64,000 nt of DNA. It comes from Rhizopus sp. PT2906. Its lineage: Eukaryota; Mucoromycota; Mucoromycetes; Mucorales; Rhizopodaceae. Position numbers and translations under genes: made by a program. The notes under the pieces are model-generated. The model saw only the letters and a list, made by a program, of their open reading frames with translations. It ran no database searches and had not been told where the DNA came from. This document shows, in pieces, positions 55,967-64,000 of this stretch; positions within the stretch are counted from its first letter, which is position 1; each line of letters opens with the position of its first letter. The stretch spans positions 26,736 through 90,735 of the forward strand of contig JAMYHX010000126.1 of assembly GCA_025529335.1 (NCBI GenBank), in the 5' to 3' direction.

Positions 55967-57803
55967 CTAATGCATAAACAGCATACCTGAGCCTTCATAG
56001 ACGGCGGCAATCTTTTGGATAGCATTGATATAAGCAGCTGTTCTATAGTCTACCTTTTTGATTTGAGCAGTTTGTCTTGTTTCGTGACATGCTTGAATCA
56101 TGGTATCTTCAAGACCAGAGTAAACCAGGTCAGCTTCTTCAGCACCATGTACAATGGCCTTTCTTTCGGCTTCTGTTAAGGGTCTACCAGCATTTTCTTC
56201 TACAAGGGCAACTACCTTGGATCGTGCACGTTCATCCCACTTCTTGTTCATACGTCCAAATCGCACATGAGATAAATTCTTGAGCCATTCAAAGTAGGAC
56301 ACAGTGACACCACCTGCGTTCAAGAGTAAATCGGGGATAATAACCTTGCCACTATCTTCCAAGAGGGAGTGTGCAGAGGGTGTAACGGGACCATTGGCAG
56401 CTTCACCAATGATCTTGGCCTTAATATTGGAAACATTACGCAAACCAATCTGACGTTCGAGAGCAGCAGGAATTAAGATGTCACACTCAGCTTCAAGGAT
56501 CTTGGTTGGCTCATCAATTATTTGAGCAGATGAATCATATCCACGGAAGGTCCTGTGGGCACGGTGGTGCTTATAGAGATTCTCAATGTTCAAACCATTA
56601 GGGTCATAAATAGCACAATCCCTTTCACCAATACCTATAACCTTGGCACTAGTATAATAAAAGTGAGCAACAAAATCGCTATCAGTGACTATGATAATAC
56701 GTACCCATTTTCTTCAAAGAATTTAGCAGCATGGTAACCCACATTACCGAATCCTTGGATAACCACAGACACATCTTCTATCTTTCCACTAACGCCTGTC
56801 TTCTGTTGCACTTCAGGATAGCTAAGGAATTCACGGATACCATAATAAACACCTAAACCGGTGGCTTCATTACGACCACGTACACCACCTAATGATAGAG
56901 GCTTGCCAGTAACACAACCAGCAGCATTGACATCACCTATATTGAATTGAGCATATGTATCCATAATCCATGCCATTTCTCTAGGTCCTGTGCCAACGTC
57001 AGGAGCTGGAACATCAAGGCCAGGACCGATGAATTTCTTTTGACAGAGTTCCATCGTGTATCTACGGGTGATTCTCTCAAGTTGTTCAACTGTGTATTTT
57101 GAAGGATCAATCTTGATACCACCTTTAGCGCCACCAACTATAAAACAATGCGTTGAATAACAATTAGAGGGAAAAAAAGTGTTATACACCTACATGGTAC
57201 ATCTACAACAGCACACTTATAGGTCATGAGAGAAGCCAATGCTAATAATAAACTTGATTTAATAATGGCAGTTTGATATGTATTTGATTTTATACCTTCA
57301 ACTTCTTGCAAGTCCACTTCTTCAGAGAAACGGATACCACCTTTGACAGGTAAACGGTGTCGAGAATGTTGGGCACGATAACCTAAAGATGTTTAGTTAA
57401 ACAGAATATGATCAAATGGTTTATATGCTTACCTTCAATAACTTCATACTTTCCGTCTTCAATTTCTATCGGAAAAGTTACACGTAGGACACTATCAACA
57501 GCACGTAAATGAGCCAATGTATGTGATTGTACGTCACTGAGATTAGCTGCATGATCATAATAATTTTCGACGGATTGTAAGAAAGTAGGTTCATCGGGAT
57601 TACAAGCAGCTTGAGTAGCAGCTAAAAAAAGAAGAACAAAGTTAAGCATTGAATAACAATGATAATAAGAGCATTACCAGTAGTTAAACATCGATAAAGC
57701 GTAGGCTTAACTGTTAAGGGGCGAAGAGTGGTACTAAAAGAAGTTAAGCTTTATACTTTATGAATAAAAGATCAACTTACGGTAAACGACGTAGAAGAAG
57801 CAT
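55967..57803 (-). CDS. Glutamate dehydrogenase, animal GLUD-like, mitochondrial
   Basis: Seven exons (57803-57781, 57733-57678, 57621-57433, 57382-57296, 57241-57194, 57137-56705, 56648-55967) give 505 residues. A basic presequence (MLLLRRLPTTLRPL) precedes the catalytic domain: LPVKGGIRFSEEV, MTYKCAVVDVPFGGAKGG with the active lysines, and PAPDVGTGPREMAWI. The Rossmann domain shows VIQGFGNVGYHAA. The C-terminal NAGGVTVSYFEWLKNLSH is followed by an insert of about 40 residues before YSGLEDTM. These features resemble animal GLUD1 rather than the usual fungal NADP-GDH or large NAD-GDH. It converts glutamate to 2-oxoglutarate and ammonia. Introns are 44-62 bp. Confidence 0.92.
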
Positions 57804-58295
57804 TGGTAAAAGAATGGAAAAAAAAAGGAATTTTTTTAATATAACAGTATCCGCTTTAAGTATCGTGGGAAATGCCGATCGCATTTTCTCACGACGGAAC
57901 TTAAATCTATGGCTTCTTTAATCATTTTTGAAAGCAGTGTTGCAGGAGATTTAAGACAGATATAACAGTGCTTATAGAAAAGGATCAGTTCCTGATATAA
58001 TGGAAAGAATATTGAAAAGATCACGCTTATTGATATACATTAAAGTAGACAATTGTATCACCTTTGGAAAAGGAGGTACCTGCTTCACCATGAAGGCAAT
58101 GATTGGCTTGGACAAGTGTAGACGAAGTAAATAACAGGGCTTTTTTCAGTACGCCTTCTTCTTTAGACAAGCTTGAAATTATCAACTTCTATTGACAATA
58201 GATAAAAGTGCTTTACAATTAGCCATATATAAATTGAATATTTTACTTTAGACGTTCGATGAACTGGAAAGTGCCAGTTGCTCGATTGATCAAAT
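57804..58295. other. Intergenic upstream of GDH
   Basis: About 490 bp that must include the GDH promoter. It runs up to the repeated ORF fragment. No gene is recognised. Confidence 0.4.
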
Positions 58296-58550
58296 TTATA
58301 TGGAGAAGTCGTCAGGGTCGACAACCATTGCATACACTTCTATGCTTAATTCGTTCAATATTAAGCCAAAAGCAGAAAATCCTTTTGGATCTTTATTTCT
58401 CATGATGCGAGTGTGTAGTTGTCTTTTGGACTCGGTCATTCTAGCTCTGCCTTCCTCTACTAATTGTGGAACAGCACCTGAGAGCCTGTTATTCTCCCCC
58501 CCCACACACACACACATACAAAATCGATTCCTTTGCTGCTTCCTATCCAT
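58296..58550 (-). pseudogene. Fragment of a multicopy unknown ORF
   Basis: An open frame of 84 codons begins MDRKQQRNRF and ends EVYAMVVDPDDFSI. Its last third (FSAFGLILNELSIEVYAM) is within the 77-bp duplication that recurs at the right edge of the window. The middle passes through a CA-rich run (about 58500-58516) that gives cysteine/valine repeats, so the frame there may be an intron or chance. I recognise no family; the repetition suggests a transposon-borne or multicopy gene remnant. Confidence 0.3.
58302..58378. repeat. 77-bp exact direct repeat, left copy
   Basis: Identical base for base to 63924-64000, same orientation. Identity stops abruptly at the left edge (58301); the right edge is unknown because the other copy runs out of the window. 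Confidence 0.95.
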
Positions 58551-59063
58551 ACAGCTGAAAGTCAGGAATGATCAAGTATCAAGATGTAAGCTCTTCTTTT
58601 TTTTAAAAAAAAATATGCTAGAAAGAAGAACAGAGTACACAGTTAGGTTTGAATACGAAAGTATCTACAAGACAGTAATCGAATGAATGAACAGCAGTAC
58701 AATGGATTAGAAGAGTAACGACACATACATGCCTAAAGTTCTTTCAGCGTTGCAATTTGGAGCATTAAACATAAAGGATAAAAAAGACATGAAACCATCA
58801 CTCATGGATTTGAACACCTTAATGACTAAGGGTTTAATAATGTATTATTATTACTATACTAGCGATGATCATCTGTCAATGTTTTCCACTAGAAACACGC
58901 CAATTTACATTGTACAATTTACCAAGCGAAACCTATGCTTAGCTGCTGGCGCAAAAACTAATTTGCCAGCATTTGATTTATAATGTAAAAGAATACAGTT
59001 TAGCAATATTTACTTAAAAAGAGAATAAACAGAAGCATAGGAACACAATGCAGAATATTACAT
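58551..59063. other. Intergenic between repeat fragment and epoxide hydrolase
   Basis: About 510 bp. A short plus-strand frame (58729-58983) with a Tyr run has no family resemblance. Nothing else is seen. Confidence 0.35.
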
Positions 59064-60134
59064 TTAGCGGACATGGTCTGCTTTGTCAAGGAAGCTCTTT
59101 AAGAGTCGGTTACATTCTTCTGGTTTTTCCCAAAGGATCCAGTGACCAGAGTCACTGACAAGGTGCATTTCAATACCAGGAATGAATTCAGGCGCTTTGG
59201 AGGCTATCTCAGGAGGCAAAGCAGCGTCCTTTTCGGCCATAACCATCATAGCAGGTTTGCGGATAATAGGATCCAACCCTTTGCATTGTACATAGTTATT
59301 ATGAGTTTGCTTATACCAGTTCAATCCACCACGAGCACCACGCTTCTTGTATTGTTCAACATAGTAATTCATGACAATTTCGGGAATCTTTTCATGTCGA
59401 GGTCTATCTTCGCGTCCTTCGGCTAGTGTTCCTTTAACGGGATCAATCAATGGTTCTTTCATGTCACTAATGGGGCGGAAGACACGGCGAAAGAATTTTT
59501 CAGTATTATTGTTCATATCTTGCTCAGCCTCGGGCGTGACCAAATAGAGTTGATATTTGAAGTTTGGGAAAGTCTTTACGATCTCTTCCAAGGTAGTAGG
59601 ATGCTGTGCAGGAGGAACGTAGGGTGTGCAGAAACTAGCTAGTGCTTTGACACGTTCGGGATAGAACTGACCGAAGCGCCAGGTAACAGCTCCTCCCCAA
59701 TCATGGCCAATGACAATAACAGTGGGTATTTGAAGGTGGTCCAGAAGACCAGCCAAATCCTTACTAACTACGCCAAAGCCATACTCTGCTGGATCCTCGG
59801 GAGCATCCTAACGAGAAGATTAGATAAAAAGAAAAATTGGCATGCCAACCTACGGATTCACCAAAACCGCGAAGACTAGGAACAATGACACGATAACCGA
59901 GATTGACGAGGAAAGGGATTTGCTCTCTCCAGGCAATCCAGCTGAATTGGAAAGTAATGATTGATACCGTTATACACGCAATTTTCCATAATTAATGACT
60001 TACAGGTCTGGCCATCCATGAATTAATAACAAAACCTTATTTGAGGTAGGGTTTTGGTCAACGTAATGTAGACGAATACCGTTGACTTGACAGTATTGAT
60101 GATTATAAGAAGCAGGATTGTTATGGTCAAACAT
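59064..60134 (-). CDS. Epoxide hydrolase, alpha/beta-hydrolase fold (EPHX-like)
   Basis: Three exons (60134-60004, 59941-59854, 59807-59064) give 320 residues. The oxyanion loop is LLIHGWPDL (an HGxP motif), the nucleophile elbow VIGHDWGGAVTW with aspartate as nucleophile, the acid is likely in MAEKDAALPP, and the base is the His in SDSGHWILWEKPEE. A lid with conserved tyrosines (NWYKQTHNNY) fits epoxide hydrolases that open epoxides via an ester intermediate. Haloalkane dehalogenases and fluoroacetate dehalogenases share the fold; the HGWP motif and lid favour epoxide hydrolase. No signal peptide is seen, so it is probably cytosolic or peroxisomal. Confidence 0.86.
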
Positions 60135-60426
60135 GTTTTGATCAATGGAAAGAAAGAAAGAAAAGACTGGCGTAATGCATTTATCTTCATATAAAACATA
60201 ACTGCGGAATAATTATGTCTGACAATTCTTCCCTTAATTTTTTTATCCTTGAGCCACACGTCGCAGAGTAGTGCGACCAAATTATTGTAAGATGTACGAC
60301 TAAACAGATTTTTATTTATAAATAATTAAAACCTCAATTGGGCGCACGATTGTAATATTACATCTTTCCCGCCTGAGGCAGTTCATAAAAGAAGGATAGT
60401 GGTGACTAAAAAAAACCCTTTTGGGA
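60135..60426. other. Intergenic: epoxide hydrolase promoter to LINE remnant
   Basis: About 290 bp, nothing recognised. Confidence 0.35.
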
Positions 60427-62290
60427 TCAGGATAAAAATGCTTTGGAGTGAATGGGGTCAAGTGTAAAATACACTAGTGAGAAGGAGAAGAAGGGAGCCA
60501 TGCTGAGTCTTTGTCCGAGGTGAGTGGGTGGAGTAGGCGCAAGCTTAGCGTGATAGAGGTAATCGAGTTCATATAGAATTCTACATATAGTTGGCCAGCG
60601 AATGGTCCACGAGCGCACTGTGTTAGGAGAGCGAGGTTTTCTGGTAGGTAGCATATTTAAAAGGAAGAACAATGCGTCAGAAATGGTTTGAGGCATCATG
60701 AGTCTATGGCGCACCTGGAGAGAGTGAATGGTATGGGCCATTGTGAAAGGCTGGCCAGAGCGCCAAAGGCAGGTTTTGTATCGACCACCAGGGAACCAAC
60801 CAAGACACTAACGTATGGTGCGACTTCTTTCAGACTTGGACATAGGTAGCCATAAGACAGGGTTGAAAGAGATAGTTGAGCGACAGTGCGTAAGGAGAAC
60901 GAGACATGGGTAGAATGTTTATTATTGAGGTTGCCTTGGCAATATTCCCGCTGTATTGACCGTAAAGAGCGATGATCCAGGGACTCTGGGTCGGAGGAGC
61001 ATCTCTTCCAAATGGGAGACCTATAGAGCTTGTACCATTGGGAGTGGCTTTGGGCTGGCTGATAAGTGGAAGAAGATGATGTAACAGAGCATCTTCTGGA
61101 AGGGTAAGGGAGCGTAGAAGGAACTGAGATGGCAGAGCATAAGCACGTTCTTGCATGGTTAGTAGCCTCGACATATGCAGCATTATTGTGGTGGAAGATA
61201 CGTGTGAGCCACCGAAAATCTGTCGCAAACAGACGTTTTGGGCATCTTCCAGTTGTTTGCTAAGGAATGTGGTGACCTTGGCAATGGCCAGACCGTATTC
61301 CAGTCGTGCACGAACAATGTGACTGTAGAAGCGAATACCAAGGAGAGGAGAAAAGCCTTTAGGGTGAACCCCAATAGCTGAGAGTTGGTTTATAGTGGCA
61401 AGGGCTTTGGACTTGTTTTGATTGACCAATGCAATAGCATCGATATAGCCACCAGGGCGGAAGGAATTCCGAGATAAAGAAAAGAAGGTTGCTTTGGAAT
61501 TGGTTCGCCATAGAGGGTGTAACTTGAGCACGGTTGCGTTGGGTCTAATATAATACATTCACTTGGGTTTCATCGGTAACCGAGCTTGTAACTATGATCT
61601 TCGCAAGACTTCAGAAGAGTTGGTATGTCGGCCTTAGCAGCTATGAGAACCACATCATCAGCATAGAGGAGGCCGCTCAACCGAAGGATAATTTCGGTAG
61701 GGGAAATATCCGTGATTATCGGTTGTGGACGCAGAAGGCGAGGTAACTCGCTAATGATATAGAATACAAAAACAGAGAGAGGATTGACCCTTGTAGGACA
61801 TCAATGACTGGAGAGAAGCGTGTAGATGTTGCATTGTTGAGCAGCACTTCTATTTGGACCTCGTCAAATAAGTTCCGTAGTAGGCTAACGAGTGCTGCAG
61901 GTGCTGTTTATTCTAGTGTGTGCCATATTTGGCGGCGATCCACAGTGTCGTATGCTGACTTGATGTCCAAGAATGCCAGTACTGGGATTATGCGATAGTG
62001 GCGACGAAAAATGCTACATATCTCTGCTATACAAAGGACGTAGTCTAAAGATCCTCTAAATTCGCGAAATCCGCCTTGTGCTATGTCCAAATGAGAACTG
62101 TGATCAATCAGAAAGTGATGGATACTACGTTCTAACAGCTTTCAGAAGACAGATATAAGGCTAATAGATCGATGATTGCCAGGTCAGTCGAGTCACCTTT
62201 CTTGTGAATCAGTACTACTTGGGCCAAACGCCAGTCAGCAGGTGCGTAAGACCATGTCCAACATAGCTGAAATTGTAAGATGTACAGTCT
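60427..62290 (-). mobile_element. Decayed LINE-type (non-LTR) retrotransposon, reverse transcriptase part
   Basis: On the minus strand, fragments in several frames read in the order of a reverse transcriptase: ADWRLAQVVLIHKKGDSTDL (about 62245-62185), GGFREFRGSLDYVL and LAFLDIKSAYDTVDR (motif A, about 62080-61940), GLLYADDVVLIAAKAD with the catalytic YADD at 61665-61654, then a thumb and connection region with FRPGGYIDAIALVNQ (about 61470) and a long tail to 60427. Frames shift several times and stops interrupt (for example about 62178, 61905 and 61570), so no functional product is expected. Non-LTR elements of this kind are common in Mucorales. I see no poly(A) tail or target-site duplication. 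Confidence 0.85.
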
Positions 62291-62445
62291 TTTCAGAAAG
62301 AAAAGTCGCATTTTTGCAATTTTTATAACACAATTTATACAAAAAAGCGATAAGCCAGCGCGACATCCCTTTCTGGAAATAGTGTGAAAGCATAGTATAT
62401 GGAGCGTAGAAAAGGAGAGAAAGGAAAGAAAATAAATATAACTAT

Positions 62446-63955
62446 TCAAGCAATGGATGCTTGTTTAAGAGTATGGATACTTGTGAGACAATGTTTGACA
62501 AAAGAAAGGAAGGGAGAGGAATGTTCTGAATAACTGATTGTCAGTGGGAGATCCATAATAACCATAATGTAATCCATACAATAGTGAGTATAGTGTGAAC
62601 TCGTGAAGGATGGACGAGACGAGATGCTTTTAGAGTACGTAGTAGAGCGAGCATATGTGCAGGCTGTAGGTTCATATTGGCATAATAAGGTTGCAGGATA
62701 GATTGAGATATCCGGTGTTTGAAAGGACAAAGAACCAGAAAATAGACAATATTATCTTCATTCGCTTGACAAATTCGACATTGAGGGGAATAAAAGGCAT
62801 TAATCTGATATAAACAAACAATTATAGGCAATTTAGAGTGAAGGGCCCCACAACATACTGACCACGCTTGTAGTAGCATATCGGATATCCAGAACATCTT
62901 GGGGCGAGACACATGAATGAGGAATCTTGGCCGAGAAGGAAATGGTCCTGAGAGCTGTCTAAATTGAATGGAGGAGAACTGTCGCTGCAACGATAGCTAT
63001 TGAAATTGCTGTACAAGAGTATCAACAGTTTGATTTTCTGTGATATGTGTTACATCTTGCAGAATAACGTCCCAAAGGAACGACTGCAATCGTATTATTC
63101 TGTGTTATAACATATCTTTGTACAGTCGCTGACACAGGCCAAATTTAACAGGGTATTTACTTCTCACTCGCAAACGTAGGCGATCGGTTGCATCATCGAT
63201 AATAAAAAAGTTTGAAGTCAAAAACCTGAGGTGGCAAAAATTTGGAATGGAGAGGAACAAACTTGCTAAAGGTAACAGCAGGGGGTTTGCAAAAGATAAT
63301 GAGGAAAGATCTGGGCTGAATCCAAAATGATCAAAGGCTTTGTAGATGGGCTGCATGATAGACAGAGGATGAATGAGATCATATTTCCGACATGTAAGCA
63401 CAAAGAAGGAAAGAAAGAAGAAATGATCATTCCCGGTAATATTGGGCAAATGGTGTTGTATAATAGACTGTATCAGTGAGAGAATTCCATTTGGGGCAAA
63501 TATATGACGAAGATATCTTACTTGCAGGACCAAATATTGCACTTGTGGGTGCGCGGCTTGTTTATCTATCATATCCTTCGTGCTCCCAATTACCTTAAAG
63601 GCCCTGGCAATCAGGCTGTAGCCAGTCTCTTTGCTAACAAAGGAAATATTGATCGTAATGAATGTCTTGAGCCCTTTCTCGTCAAAAGAGACATGACCTC
63701 TACTTATTGTTCTCACAATAATCTCCCTTCTTGAGATCCGCTTTTCTGTTCCTCTCTTCAAGCCATCGTATTTTTACTCTCAAGCTCAGAGGGGCTTTTA
63801 GATACTTCTTTCATTCTTTGAACTGTCCAGGACAAAGTATAAAATGCTATGTGCTCACTTGGGTTTAATAAATAAAATGATTGTTTAATCATATAGCTCA
63901 GATGAGCTGGATAAAATTCATAAGGAGAAGTCGTCAGGGTCGACAACCATTGCAT
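62446..63955 (-). mobile_element. Second LINE-type remnant, C-terminal zinc-knuckle part
   Basis: Open stretches on the minus strand (63955-63758, 63761-63105, 62990-62541) look like the region downstream of the reverse transcriptase in such elements. A knuckle QCRICQANED...LVLCPFKH (about 62783-62715) has CX2C, a third Cys and a His, with the usual inner His replaced. Long hydrophobic and aromatic segments such as FGFSPDLSSLSFANPLLLP precede it. Because this C-terminal part lies upstream of the reverse transcriptase block at 62290, the two belong to separate insertions or a rearranged one. Confidence 0.6.
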
Positions 63956-64000
63956 ACACTTCTATGCTTAATTCGTTCAATATTAAGCCAAAAGCAGAAA
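63924..64000. repeat. 77-bp exact direct repeat, right copy (runs off the window)
   Basis: Identical to 58302-58378 and in the same orientation. It reaches the window end, so the true repeat is longer. The minus-strand reading (EVYAMVVDPDDFS) is the same as in the left copy but then diverges. Confidence 0.95.

Noticed and set aside
58300..58686. Plus-strand 128-codon frame opposite the repeated ORF
   Set aside because: The minus-strand reading in the duplicated part is equally open and looks more protein-like; the plus frame runs through a CA repeat and poly-Phe.
1..64000. tRNA, rRNA and CRISPR arrays
   Set aside because: No tRNA B-box with matching arms, rRNA segment or spaced repeats was found by eye; a tRNAscan or Infernal run would settle small RNAs.

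Overview
The window looks like a nuclear contig from an early-diverging filamentous fungus, most likely Mucoromycota (Mucorales-like). It is AT-rich, with many short introns (mostly 45-80 bp, GT-AG), T-rich leaders and gaps of 30-500 bp between genes. Nearly all recognisable proteins are conserved fungal or eukaryotic housekeeping proteins. I placed exons by joining reading frames across GT...AG sites and checking phase; no transcripts were available. No tRNA, rRNA or CRISPR array was found.

Layout. 1.0-4.1 kb (minus): mitochondrial carrier YHM2 and mitochondrial tRNA 2-thiouridylase. 4.4-17.7 kb (plus): a Hal4/Hal5-like kinase, a CSC1/OSCA channel, a very short tropomyosin, an N-CoR/Snt1-like SANT protein, an Fpk1/NRC-2-like AGC kinase and a MITF/USF-like bHLH factor. 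17.8-24.2 kb: MTM1/SLC25A39-like carrier (minus), Cdc4-like F-box/WD40 protein (plus), 6-phosphofructokinase (minus). 24.6-34.2 kb: Hul4-like HECT ligase (minus), mitoribosomal mS23 (plus), Iml2/TTC39-like protein (minus), U1-70K (minus) head-to-head with poly(A) polymerase (plus). 34.6-37.7 kb: a SAM methyltransferase and a Sel1-repeat protein (both minus).

38.5-39.6 kb is a broken Tc1/mariner-type transposase. 40.3-47.3 kb (minus): HOG1 MAP kinase, NIP7, a coiled-coil/SH3BGR-like protein, and an alpha/beta-hydrolase fused to a cysteine phosphatase. 47.75-50.8 kb (plus): a tight trio of HOP2, UQCC2/Cbp6 and Ofd1/Tpa1. 51.0-60.1 kb (minus): PLB1-type GDSL lipase, m-AAA protease, animal-type glutamate dehydrogenase and epoxide hydrolase. 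From about 58.3 kb the sequence becomes repetitive: a 77-bp exact duplication (58302-58378 and 63924-64000) brackets decayed LINE-type reverse transcriptase fragments.

There are no operons. Several products act in mitochondria (YHM2, tRNA thiolase, MTM1-like carrier, mS23, UQCC2, m-AAA protease, GDH), and two divergent neighbours both act on pre-mRNA (U1-70K and poly(A) polymerase). I found no clearly new multi-gene system. The best candidates for something undescribed are the 123-residue tropomyosin, the hydrolase-phosphatase fusion with an RNA-phosphatase-like P-loop, and the animal-type GDH with an antenna-like insert.
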